Source: JAHEEL01 sp963836085 (GTDB lineage: Bacteria > Actinomycetota > Acidimicrobiia > Spongiisociales > UBA5794). From it: DNA of 64,000 nucleotides. Made by a program: the position numbers and the translations under genes. Each line of letters starts with the position of its first letter. The stretch's first letter is position 1. This document shows, piece after piece, positions 44,572 through 52,130 of this stretch. The notes beneath the pieces are model-generated. The model did not search any database. It had not been told where the DNA came from and saw only the letters and a program-made list of their open reading frames with translations. The stretch spans positions 62,001 through 126,000 of the forward strand of contig CAWIHT010000013.1 of assembly GCA_963836085.1 (NCBI GenBank), given 5' to 3'.

Positions 44572-44766
44572 TCAGTGTTTGGACAGCGGCCGTGCGGGAG
44601 GTGTGACTCCGTCTTTCCAGTTGTTCAGCTTCCGGACGAGGGTCTGGGAGAACCGGTCGCCGTGGCGATCGGGTTCGCCGTCAGGGTGTGTCCGGCTCTC
44701 GCGGATCTCCTCCGAGATCGCACCGATGGGGGCGTTGATGTAGTGCTGTCGCTCGATCGGGTACGT
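44572..44766 (-). CDS. Small conserved-looking protein with apparent ACG start, 64 aa
   Basis: The frame reads YPIERQHYINAPIGAISEEI then RESRTHPDGEPDRHGDRFSQ and TLVRKLNNWKDGVTPPARPL, ending in SKH. About 80% of its third positions are G or C, as in real genes here, while the opposite strand is weaker. It contains no ATG, GTG or TTG, but AGGAGG stands five bases before an ACG codon (44766-44764). It lies 89 bases after the SufE gene on the same strand and ends before a hairpin. An ACG start, or a mutated or misread start codon, is the simplest reading. Confidence 0.5.
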   Translation of the reverse strand, partial: TYPIERQHYINAPIGAISEEIRESRTHPDGEPDRHGDRFSQTLVRKLNNWKDGVTPPARPLSKH

Positions 44767-44855
44767 GGCTTCCTCCTCTGGGCTCCTCGGATGTGCACCA
44801 CGAAGGCCTCACATCGGGATGAGCGATCGATGGGCGATCGATGAGCGCCCGTGGC

Positions 44856-45293
44856 CTACCCGTTGAGCGCAGCCACGTGCATCTTGAGGCGGCGGAGGAT
44901 GGCGGCCATGCCGTTGAGCCGCTGGGCCGAGACGGCCTCCTGCAGCCCCATCCGCTGGTAGAAGTCGTCTGGCACGTCGAGGATCTCTTGCGGCGGCGAA
45001 CCGTCGAGCGCCTCGTGGAGGATGCTCGCGAACCCGCGCACGGTTGGGGCTTCGAACGGTACGCGGAAGTAGAGGTGCACCGCCTCGCCATCTTGCTCAA
45101 CAATGAGGGCGAACGGCGATTGGCATTCGGGCACGACCTCGAAGAGTTCGGGATGGTCGGCGAGTCGCTCGGGCAGATCCGGCAGCCGGCGCGAGTAGTC
45201 GAGCAGCGCGTGCACGCGCACATCCTTCGGCACGTCGGCGAACATCTCGACGGTGCGGTTCAAACGATCGGTGGCGGTCATCAACATCTCCAT
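44856..45293 (-). CDS. sufE: SufE family protein
   Basis: About 145 residues. LDYSRRLPDLPERLADHPELFEVVPECQSPFAL contains the sulfur-accepting Cys in PECQSP, as in SufE, and VRGFASILHEALDGSPPQEILDVP is the family's second conserved region. It takes persulfide sulfur from a desulfurase or sulfurtransferase. ATG 45293 (leaderless, GATAGT upstream) or ATG 45281 (GGAG upstream) are possible starts. It is divergent from a rhodanese; the same pairing, SufE next to SseA, is known in mycobacteria. Confidence 0.85.
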   Translation of the reverse strand: MEMLMTATDRLNRTVEMFADVPKDVRVHALLDYSRRLPDLPERLADHPELFEVVPECQSPFALIVEQDGEAVHLYFRVPFEAPTVRGFASILHEALDGSPPQEILDVPDDFYQRMGLQEAVSAQRLNGMAAILRRLKMHVAALNG

Positions 45294-45343
45294 ACTATTC
45301 ACTATCACCGTAGTGTAAATTAGGTCCCGGAGGAGGGAACAAC
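45294..45343. promoter_or_regulatory. Divergent control region, SufE and sulfurtransferase
   Basis: This AT-rich 50-base region contains CACTA-TCACCG-TAGTG (45300-45315), a short inverted repeat flanked by further A/T pairs. On the minus strand GATAGT lies seven bases before ATG 45293; on the plus strand GGAGGAGGG precedes the rhodanese ATG. A shared regulator is plausible. Confidence 0.4.
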
Positions 45344-46216
45344 ATGATTGCACATGATTCTGCTGCAGGTTTCGACCAGTTCGCACGGCCGGAGAAGCTG
45401 GTCTCGACCGACTGGCTCGCCGAGCACCTCGACGACCCGGGACTGGTGGTCGTCGAATCTGACGAGGATGCCCTGCTCTACTACATCAGCCATATCCCAG
45501 GTTCGGTCAAGGTCGATTGGCACACCGAACTCAACGACCCGCTGATCCGTGACTATCGCGATCCGGAGGCATTCGCGACCCTGATGTCTGAGAAGGGGAT
45601 CGGGCGCGACGACACGGTCGTGTTCTACGGCGACAACTTCAATTGGTGGGCGGCGTACGCCCTCTGGGTCTTCGGACTCTTCGGCCACGCCGACACCCGA
45701 CTGCTCGACGGGGGACGTCAGAAGTGGCTCGCCGAGGGCCGCCCGATGACCCTCGAACCGGCCGACCGGGCACCGACCGACTACCCGGTGGTCGAGCGAT
45801 CCGACGGCCCGATCCGAGCGTTCCGTGACGATGTGCTGGTCCACCTCGATTCCGGCGGTCCGCTCGTCGATGTGCGCTCGCCCGGCGAGTTCAGTGGTGA
45901 GTTGATGCACATGCCCGACTATCCGCAGGAAGGGGCGCTGCGCGGCGGCCACATCCCGGGAGCGTCGAACGTCCCATGGAAGATGGCAGCGAACGACGAC
46001 GGCACGTTCAAGAGCCGCACCGAACTCGAGGCGATCTACCAGAGCGAACTGGGTCTTCGTCCGGACGACGACGTGATCACGTACTGTCGGATCGGGGAAC
46101 GTTCGAGCCATACCTGGTTCGTCCTCACCCACCTGCTCGGGTTCTCGACGGTTCGCAACTACGACGGATCATGGACCGAGTGGGGCAACCTCGTCGGGGT
46201 GCCCGTCGAGCGGTGA
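45344..46216 (+). CDS. Thiosulfate/3-mercaptopyruvate sulfurtransferase (SseA/CysA2-like)
   Basis: A 290-residue tandem rhodanese. The first domain covers about residues 18-130 and is inactive; the second has the loop YCRIGERSSHTWFVL, whose Cys forms the persulfide. The CRIGERS loop and HIPGAS (GGHIPGASNVPW) are typical of actinobacterial CysA2/SseA enzymes that move sulfur from thiosulfate or mercaptopyruvate to an acceptor. The divergent SufE is the likely partner for this sulfur. GGAGGAGGG precedes the ATG by six bases. Confidence 0.9.
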   Translation: MIAHDSAAGFDQFARPEKLVSTDWLAEHLDDPGLVVVESDEDALLYYISHIPGSVKVDWHTELNDPLIRDYRDPEAFATLMSEKGIGRDDTVVFYGDNFNWWAAYALWVFGLFGHADTRLLDGGRQKWLAEGRPMTLEPADRAPTDYPVVERSDGPIRAFRDDVLVHLDSGGPLVDVRSPGEFSGELMHMPDYPQEGALRGGHIPGASNVPWKMAANDDGTFKSRTELEAIYQSELGLRPDDDVITYCRIGERSSHTWFVLTHLLGFSTVRNYDGSWTEWGNLVGVPVER

Positions 46217-46301
46217 CCTCGCGGGCCGTACCTGATCCACCCACACGACGAGCGAACGCCGCGCAATGCTCGACGTTGAGCGTCGCCCGTAGGCTTGCCT
46301 G

Positions 46302-47636
46302 ATGCCGATGCCCCCGAACATGCCAGAGGCAGCAGCAGCTCTCGTCCGGCGGTACTACACCTACGCGGGCATCTACACCCTCGCCGCTTCGATCATCTGG
46401 GGCATCAACACTCTCTTTCTTCTCGACGCCGGCCTCTCCATCGCCGAAGTGTTCTTCGCCAACGCGGCATTCTCCATCGGAACCGTCCTCTTCGAGATCC
46501 CGACCGGTGTCGTCGCAGACACGGTCGGTAGGCGGGCGTCGTTCCTGCTCTCCGTTGTCGTCCTCGCCGCATCGACGCTGGCCTATGTCGCTCTCGCTCA
46601 GATCGGGGCGGGCGTCGTCGCCTTCGCCGCCGTGTCGGTGCTGCTCGGTCTCGGGTACACCTTCTACTCGGGCGCCATGGAGGCGTGGCTTGTCGATGGC
46701 GTTCGTGGCCTTGAATACGAAGGTGCGATGGACCGAGTGTTTGCGACGGGCGCGATGATCGGCGGGGCGGCGACGCTGATCGGCACGGTCGGTGGAGGCT
46801 TGCTCGGGCAGATCGACCTGGCGGTGCCGTTCGTCGTGCGGTCCGGTCTTCTCCTCCTGCTGTTCGCTCTCGCGTTCTTCGGCATGCACGACATCGGATT
46901 CGAGCCGAAGGCGCTCACCCTCCGCTCGGTGCCCTCGGAGGCGAACGCCGTCGCCGCCGCCGGCTTGCGATTCGGATGGAGCAACCGCCCGCTCCGTTGG
47001 ATCATGGTCGCCGGTGCGATTCAGAGCGGCTTCTTCATGTGGGCCTGGTATGCCTGGCAACCGTATTTCCTGGAACTCCTCGAGCGTGACGCGGTCTGGG
47101 TCGCAGGTGTCGTCGCGGCCCTGCTGTCGTTCGCGATGATGGTTGGGAGTGGCCTCGTCCGCTTCGTCACCCGATTCTGCGAGCGGCGTACCACGATCAT
47201 GGTGTGGACGGCGGTGGCCTTCTCGGTCACGTCCGTCGGCGTCGGGTGGGCGACCACCTTCCCCCTTGCCCTCGGCTTTCTGCTGGTCGGAGCGCTGGCG
47301 ATGGGCCTGCAGATGCCCGTCCGGCAGACGCTCATCCACGCCATGGTGCCATCGGCGCAGCGCGCAACGGTCGTCTCGTTCGACTCGATGGTCGGCGGGG
47401 TGGGTGCCGTCGGCGGTCAGGCCGGTCTGGGCGTTCTTGCCGATCGGCAGTCCTACTCCGTTGCATATGTTGCCGGCGGTGTGGTCACCGCGTTCGCCGT
47501 ACCGATCGTATGGATGGTTCGCCGAATGCGACCGCCCGAGGACCGGTTCGAGGACACGATCACTCCCATACCTGCGGTACGCGGCCCGGCGGACCTCGCC
47601 GGACCGGCCGTGGAACCGCCGGTGGTCGGGGAGTAG
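46302..47636 (+). CDS. MFS transporter
   Basis: A 444-residue permease with 12 helices. LFEIPTGVVADTVGRRASFLLSVVV holds MFS motif A (GVVADTVGRR), and the ending helix is followed by a tail of about 35 residues rich in Pro (GPADLAGPAVEPPVVGE). The sequence resembles the putative multidrug MFS group without a known substrate. TAGGCT six bases before ATG marks a leaderless start. A single-gene unit. Confidence 0.86.
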   Translation: MPMPPNMPEAAAALVRRYYTYAGIYTLAASIIWGINTLFLLDAGLSIAEVFFANAAFSIGTVLFEIPTGVVADTVGRRASFLLSVVVLAASTLAYVALAQIGAGVVAFAAVSVLLGLGYTFYSGAMEAWLVDGVRGLEYEGAMDRVFATGAMIGGAATLIGTVGGGLLGQIDLAVPFVVRSGLLLLLFALAFFGMHDIGFEPKALTLRSVPSEANAVAAAGLRFGWSNRPLRWIMVAGAIQSGFFMWAWYAWQPYFLELLERDAVWVAGVVAALLSFAMMVGSGLVRFVTRFCERRTTIMVWTAVAFSVTSVGVGWATTFPLALGFLLVGALAMGLQMPVRQTLIHAMVPSAQRATVVSFDSMVGGVGAVGGQAGLGVLADRQSYSVAYVAGGVVTAFAVPIVWMVRRMRPPEDRFEDTITPIPAVRGPADLAGPAVEPPVVGE

Positions 47637-47892
47637 TGGCTGCTGACGGGATCCGCCGCTGACGTTGGGCGTTGTGCCGGTATGCCAGGGTACGAATGGC
47701 ACGAGCCGTCAGCATGGACTCCGTTGCCTGCCGGGAGCTTCAGGCCGAGGTCATCACGCCGTCTACCGTCGCCGGGCGAATACGCCACCTGGGCAATCGA
47801 GTGGGACGCGGGAGTGGTCGACGAACCGCTTCACATGGCATTGCCTGCAGCGATTTCGAACGGCCGATCGATCGTCCAACGCCGCTGCGGCG

Positions 47893-48294
47893 TCACGTGC
47901 GGAGCGAACGCCAGGGCTCCTCGCTCGCCACGTCGACCGCTTCGTAGCCGTCGGCTCCGTGGCTCGGTGACATCACCACGAACAGCAGAGCAGGGGGCCC
48001 ATCCGCAGCAACGAAGCTCGCATGGACCGTGTTCGCCGGCACGAAGCACGAATCGCCGGCCGTCAGTTGCATCGTTTCGGTGCCCACCCACTGCTCGACG
48101 GTTCCGCTCCGCACGAAGATGATCTCCTGCTGGCTCGGATGGGTGTGGAAGTCGTGGCCCTCGCCTGCGTCGAGCCGGACGTCGAGGCAGCACATCGCAG
48201 TGGCCTCGGGAACGTTGGCCGGTCGGGCAATCCACCCGAGGGCTCCCCACTCGAAGTCGGTCCACTCAACGTCGGTTGCTGGAATGAATGTCAC
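47893..48294 (-). CDS. Cupin-domain protein
   Basis: A 133-residue single-domain cupin. The first motif is GHDFHTHPSQQEIIFVRSGTVEQWVG (two His and a Glu as metal ligands) and the second is CFVPANTVHASF with a His. The metal site is complete. It lies 12 bases downstream of the PEP-hydrolase-like gene on the same strand and is probably co-transcribed. No specific reaction can be given. Confidence 0.85.
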   Translation of the reverse strand: MTFIPATDVEWTDFEWGALGWIARPANVPEATAMCCLDVRLDAGEGHDFHTHPSQQEIIFVRSGTVEQWVGTETMQLTAGDSCFVPANTVHASFVAADGPPALLFVVMSPSHGADGYEAVDVASEEPWRSLRT

Positions 48295-48306
48295 TTCCGT
48301 ACCTCT

Positions 48307-49134
48307 CTAGAACGTGATCGCCTTGAATGCTTCTGCCTGCTGTTTGATCGCCTGCTCTGCCGGTAGCCGCTCAATGCTCGATGCCCCGTAGAACCCGTTC
48401 GCCTGGGTTGATCGGTTGAGCACATACGCAGCGTCGTCCGGCAGAGAGATCGGGCCACCGTGGCAGAGCACGATGACATCGGAGCGGACAGCTCGAGCAG
48501 CGGCCGCCCACGCGTCCGTCTTCTCGACGCTCTCGTCGAGTGTCATGGCCGTGGCGGCGCCGACTGCGCCTCCGACGGTGACGCCCATGTGGCAGACAAT
48601 GATGTCCGCCCCGGCCTCTGTCATCGCCACGGCGTTGTCCTCGCTGAACACATAGGGGGTCGTGAGGAGGTCCAACTCGGATGCGGCCCGGATCAGGTCG
48701 ACCTCGAGTCCGTATCCCATGCCGGTCTCTTCGAGAATCTGTCGGAAGGTGCCGTCGATGAGACCGACCGTCGGAAAGTTCTGCACGCCGGAGAATCCCA
48801 TCCGGGCGAGTTCGGGGAGGAAGGTCTGGGGGAGGAGGAACGGATCAGTTCCGTTGACGCCCGCGATCACCGGCGTGTGCTTCACGACGGGTAGTACTTC
48901 GGAGGCCATCTCCATGACGACGTCGTTCGCGTTCCCGTATGCCAGCAGCCCGGCGAGCGAGCCGCGCCCCGCCATCCGATAGCGGCCGGAGTTGAAGATG
49001 ATGATGAGATCGACCCCGCCGGCCTCTTCCCACTTTGCCGAGAGCCCGGTGCCCGCGCCACCTCCGATGATCGGCTCCCGGCGCTCAACCATGCCACGAA
49101 ACCGTTCGAGGATCTCCGATCGCGTCGTCTGCAT
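48307..49134 (-). CDS. PEP-hydrolase family TIM-barrel protein
   Basis: A 275-residue protein with EPIIGGGAGTGLSAKWEEAGGVDLIIIFNSGRYRMAGRGS at the front, PVIAGVNGTDPFLLPQTFLPELARMGFSGVQNFPTVGLIDG in the centre and IVCHMGVTVGG later. This is the phosphoenolpyruvate-hydrolase-like (Tm-1-type) family; such proteins are also found with UPF0261 proteins. The barrel loops with GGAGTG and HMG carry the presumed active site. The cupin gene follows 12 bases downstream. Function of bacterial members is not settled. Confidence 0.82.
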   Translation of the reverse strand: MQTTRSEILERFRGMVERREPIIGGGAGTGLSAKWEEAGGVDLIIIFNSGRYRMAGRGSLAGLLAYGNANDVVMEMASEVLPVVKHTPVIAGVNGTDPFLLPQTFLPELARMGFSGVQNFPTVGLIDGTFRQILEETGMGYGLEVDLIRAASELDLLTTPYVFSEDNAVAMTEAGADIIVCHMGVTVGGAVGAATAMTLDESVEKTDAWAAAARAVRSDVIVLCHGGPISLPDDAAYVLNRSTQANGFYGASSIERLPAEQAIKQQAEAFKAITF

Positions 49135-49302
49135 TCGTCGCGTCCCTTCCCTGGGTCGTTCAGCGTTGAGAGCGGTGGTGTTGCCTGGCCTCCGGTGTCG
49201 GAACGGCGACTCCGCACCAGAGCCGAACCACGTTGGCCCGGTCCGCTCGAGCGATGAGCGTAGCCAGACCGTTCTCGGCAGGAGAATCGTGGTTGGGTTC
49301 GC

Positions 49303-49656
49303 CTAGACCGTGAGGTGCCGATCACAGGTGGGGCAGACCACGAGAGTGGAACGCTGGACGCGACGCTGGTGACAGATCCCGCATCGACCGAGGGTGACGG
49401 CTTGCATCGAGGTATCTGCCCGTCGTCGAACGGAGGTCCGTGGTCCGAGTCGCTCGGGATGCGTGAGGTGCTCCATGGCTTCGGCAATCACCAGGCCGAG
49501 ACCCACCGATCCACATCCGAGCGCCGCCATCGTGAATCCGAAACCCGCGAAGCCCTCGAAGGTTCTCCCAGCCCAGAAGCACACCACCGCCAGGAAGAGG
49601 GCGGAAATCCCGATTCGGAGGATTCGGGACGGGGTGGGCAGTGAAGGACTGATCAT
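49303..49656 (-). CDS. Small membrane protein with zinc ribbon
   Basis: A 117-residue protein with two membrane helices (ILRIGISALFLAVVCFWAG and FAGFGFTMAALGCGSVGLGLVI), a basic stretch RTSVRRRADTSMQAVTLG, and a C-terminal zinc ribbon: CGICHQRRVQRSTLVVCPTC, with two CxxC pairs. A ribosome site is not clear for ATG 49656. Zinc-ribbon membrane proteins of this type are unnamed. It may bind a partner or nucleic acid at the membrane. Confidence 0.6.
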   Translation of the reverse strand: MISPSLPTPSRILRIGISALFLAVVCFWAGRTFEGFAGFGFTMAALGCGSVGLGLVIAEAMEHLTHPERLGPRTSVRRRADTSMQAVTLGRCGICHQRRVQRSTLVVCPTCDRHLTV

Positions 49657-49865
49657 CGGGACGGTCCAATGCTTGAGCGCGGCAGGCACGGACACCGTAT
49701 CAACCCACCGCGCTGCTCGACCAGGGGAAAGGGACCCACATTGACGGTGGCGGCCACGAAGCCGCAATCAGATTGGCTCGGCCATCCTGACGCCAGTGGG
49801 GAGCGTGACGGTGAACACTGCTCGATCCGGCGAGGAGTCGACGCCGGTCGAATCTGTGCAGGGCG

Positions 49866-50210
49866 TCAGCGATCGATCCTGACCGTGGCAGCCTCGGTGT
49901 CTCTGGCGAATCGCTTCAAGACGACACGGTTCAGGCAGTTCCAGGTGCGGGGGCCGTCCTCCTCGGTGCGCAGGATATTCGCCGCTCGGAGGATCCTCAG
50001 GTGCTCGGAGACCGTGGATTGCGCCAGGGAGAGGTGCGCTGCGATCTCTCCGACCGTATGTGGCTTGCACTCCTGGAAGTAGTCGATGATCTCCATCCGT
50101 GCCGGGTGACCCATCGCCTTCGCTATGGAGGCCATCTCGTCAACGGTCAGCGGGGTGGGGTCGACCGGTGGGTCATCATCGAGGCACGCCGGCGGTGGTT
50201 TGAGTTCCAT
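49866..50210 (-). CDS. ArsR family transcriptional regulator
   Basis: A 114-residue winged-helix protein. AMGHPARMEIIDYFQECKPHTVGEIAAHLSLAQSTVSEHLRILRAANIL is the ArsR DNA-binding core. Two Cys (in FQECKPH and in WNCLNRVV) are too far apart for the known ArsR metal site, so the ligand is unclear. TACGCT lies seven bases before ATG, a leaderless start. Two small palindromes upstream could be its operators; the divergent membrane protein is a likely target. Confidence 0.87.
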   Translation of the reverse strand: MELKPPPACLDDDPPVDPTPLTVDEMASIAKAMGHPARMEIIDYFQECKPHTVGEIAAHLSLAQSTVSEHLRILRAANILRTEEDGPRTWNCLNRVVLKRFARDTEAATVRIDR

Positions 50211-50261
50211 GGGAGGGAGCGTATCAAGCCCATCGTGCCCTGCGATGGGGCCGAAAGACCG

Positions 50262-50370
50262 TTCATCGTCGAACGACGAATCGGCCGTTCGGTGCTCCGT
50301 GGTGGACGCTCTGTCATTGGTCTGTCGAGGTAGGGACTGATGGCCCTATCGCTAATCGTCGAAGTACGAT
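50262..50370. promoter_or_regulatory. Palindromes between the ArsR gene and a divergent gene
   Basis: TTCATCGT-CGA-ACGACGAA (50262-50280, one mismatched pair) and ATCGT-CGAAGT-ACGAT (50355-50370) share the ATCGT/ACGAT arm. The first lies upstream of the ArsR start and the second 50 bases before the divergent gene. ArsR proteins bind such repeats as dimers. Confidence 0.4.
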
Positions 50371-50419
50371 GAACTGCTCCCTTGTGAACTAAACCACGAG
50401 ACGCCCTCAGGAGGCAGAC

Positions 50420-51157
50420 ATGGCAAAGCGACTCCGAACCCTCGGAATCGTCCTTTCAGTAATCGGAGCGATCTTCGTGATCTCCGGTGGAGTGGCCTAC
50501 ACGCAGGTACAGGACGGCTACGGCTCGCTCCAGTCATTCAGCGAGGCCCAGAACGTCGAACTCAGCTACAACGAAGACGGACAACTCGTCGACCGCGGTA
50601 CCACGGAAGGCGCAGACGCCATCATGGGGCTGCTGACCGACACCTGGGGCTACCCGGTGAAGTCGTCCGACATGGATTCGAGCGACCCGCTGGTCAACAC
50701 AGCATCTGAGTACATGTTCCAGATGGCGACGATCGCCTACCACACGCTGCACGGGACGCAGGCGGTGGTCCTCACGGAGGGCACCGAGTACAACGGTGAG
50801 ACGTTCCCCGCTGGCGAATACGAGGTTGTCGTCAATGAGGTCGGAAGCCCGGAGCGCGTTGCTGCCGGACTCGGCGGCTACTGGACCGACTTCGACCGCA
50901 TGCACCCGCTCGAGGGCCCGGCACGCGGCCAGGCATGGAGTGGCACGGCACATGGCCTGATCGGTGAACTCGGCGTCGGAACCGTCACCCATTCAGCACT
51001 GCAGCTCGGCCTCGCAATCGCGGGCACGCTGGCCGCTATCGGCCTCACGGTGCTTGTCGCAGGCCTCGGCCTGGTATGGGCAACAAAGGAAGAGAAGGCC
51101 ACGAAGTCGAAGGCAACCGAGCCCGACGCGAAGAAGGATCTCGAACCGGTCAGCTGA
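50420..51157 (+). CDS. Hypothetical membrane protein with outside domain
   Basis: A 245-residue protein. Helix 1 (LGIVLSVIGAIFVISGGVAY, about residues 8-28) and helix 2 (GLAIAGTLAAIGLTVLVAGLGLVW, about 201-224) enclose an outside domain of some 170 residues without Cys. The tail is a Lys/Ala/Glu-rich cytoplasmic stretch. AGGAGG precedes the ATG by six bases. Divergent from the ArsR gene, it may be under its control. No family recognised. Confidence 0.72.
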   Translation: MAKRLRTLGIVLSVIGAIFVISGGVAYTQVQDGYGSLQSFSEAQNVELSYNEDGQLVDRGTTEGADAIMGLLTDTWGYPVKSSDMDSSDPLVNTASEYMFQMATIAYHTLHGTQAVVLTEGTEYNGETFPAGEYEVVVNEVGSPERVAAGLGGYWTDFDRMHPLEGPARGQAWSGTAHGLIGELGVGTVTHSALQLGLAIAGTLAAIGLTVLVAGLGLVWATKEEKATKSKATEPDAKKDLEPVS

Positions 51158-51194
51158 TCGAACCGATCCCCTGCCGCGGAGGTAGGCGACGAAG

Positions 51195-51226
51195 AGGAGG
51201 GCCCCGCATTCGTGCGGGGCCCTCCT
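51195..51226 (+). terminator. Hairpin with UUCG tetraloop
   Basis: Perfect 14-base arms (51195-51208 and 51213-51226) enclose TTCG, an extra-stable tetraloop. It lies 38 bases after the membrane-protein stop, followed by TGTC rather than a T-run. Confidence 0.78.
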
Positions 51227-51227
51227 T

Positions 51228-51359
51228 GTCGCCGGTCGCCAGTCGCCGCTCCTGTTCCTTCCTTCTTCAATTCCTTCCCCTGAAGGGGAGGAATGCTTCA
51301 GCTACTCAGCTACCCAGCTACCCCGTCCGACTGGCGACTGGCGATTGGTGTCTGGCGAC
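51228..51359. repeat. Repeat copy C bounded by an inverted repeat
   Basis: GTCGCCAGTCGCC (51235-51247) is complementary at 12 of 13 bases to GGCGACTGGCGAT (51333-51345). Between them lie CCTTCCCC-TGA-AGGGGAGG and 51299-51327 (CAGCTACTCAGCTACCCAGC and on), which resemble copy A. The ends are made of the heptamer-like unit CTGGCGA repeated. It fills the gap between a terminator and the response regulator promoter. Confidence 0.55.
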
Positions 51360-51431
51360 GTGCTCCATGAACAATCCCTGAACTCGCAACGAACACCGCA
51401 TCAACCCGCCGCTTCCCCGTACGATGATTGG

Positions 51432-52130
51432 ATGGCATCTCCATCCGCCACCGTGCTGGTTGTCGACGACGAGGACATGGTGCGTGAGGTCGTCTGCACC
51501 TATCTCGAGCGCGAGGGGTACACCACACTCCAGGCGTCGGCGGGACGCGCGGCGCAGGAGCTCATCGCCTCGGAGCGGCCCGACTTGATCGTGCTCGACG
51601 TGATGCTCCCTGAGATCGACGGCTACAGCATCCTCGCCGACCTCCGTGAGCGTGACGACATCCCGGTGATCCTCCTGACGGCCAGAACCGAGGAGACCGA
51701 TCGGCTGCTTGGGCTCAAGCTCGGCGCCGACGACTACGTCGTCAAACCGTTCTCTCCTCGCGAGCTCGCAGCACGCGTCGGGACCGTCCTTCGTCGAGCA
51801 GGCAAGCCAGAGCCTCCGACTCCGGCGCCGTCGATGACGTTCGACGGGCTCGCGATCGACGGTCGCAGCAGAGAGGTCCGTGTCGAAGGAGAAGTCGTCG
51901 ATCTCACGGCACGGGAGTTCGACCTTCTGGCCTTTCTTGCAGCTGCGCCGAAGCAGGTCTTCTCGCGGAGTCAGCTCCTCGAACAGGTCTGGGAGTCGTC
52001 GACCGAATGGCAGGATGCGTCGACCGTGACGGTCCACATCCGGCGCATCAGGCGAAAGATCGAACGCGATGCGAACGAGCCCCGGTGGATTGCGACCGTG
52101 TGGGGCGTCGGCTATCGGTTCGAACCATGA
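51432..52130 (+). CDS. OmpR-type response regulator
   Basis: A 232-residue regulator. The receiver domain has Asp12-Asp13, phospho-acceptor Asp56 in VLDVMLP, Thr in LLTART and Lys in DYVVKPFSPREL. The C-terminal winged helix carries DLTAREFDLLAFLA and STVTVHIRRIRRKIE. TACGAT six bases before ATG marks a leaderless start. Its stop overlaps the kinase ATG (ATGA), so the two form a two-component pair. Targets unknown. Confidence 0.92.
   Translation: MASPSATVLVVDDEDMVREVVCTYLEREGYTTLQASAGRAAQELIASERPDLIVLDVMLPEIDGYSILADLRERDDIPVILLTARTEETDRLLGLKLGADDYVVKPFSPRELAARVGTVLRRAGKPEPPTPAPSMTFDGLAIDGRSREVRVEGEVVDLTAREFDLLAFLAAAPKQVFSRSQLLEQVWESSTEWQDASTVTVHIRRIRRKIERDANEPRWIATVWGVGYRFEP

Noticed and set aside
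44281..44844. Plus-strand frame covering the ACG-start gene
   Set aside because: It runs antisense through the exporter ATPase start, and its third positions are less GC-rich (about 60%) than the minus-strand frame (about 80%).
45203..45222. GCGTGCACGCGC as an additional operator of the TGCAC-N4-GTGCA type
   Set aside because: It lies inside the SufE coding region and the two arms are not separated by four bases, so it does not match.
47682..48122. Plus-strand frame starting MPGYEWHEPSAW over the end of the cupin gene
   Set aside because: The first 60 residues look protein-like, but the frame runs antisense through the clear cupin gene and becomes Arg-rich. Codon bias is ordinary.
51228..51359. 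Possible CRISPR-like repeat block (CTGGCGA units)
   Set aside because: The units are seven bases, not regularly spaced by unique spacers, and form an inverted pair. No cas genes are in the window.
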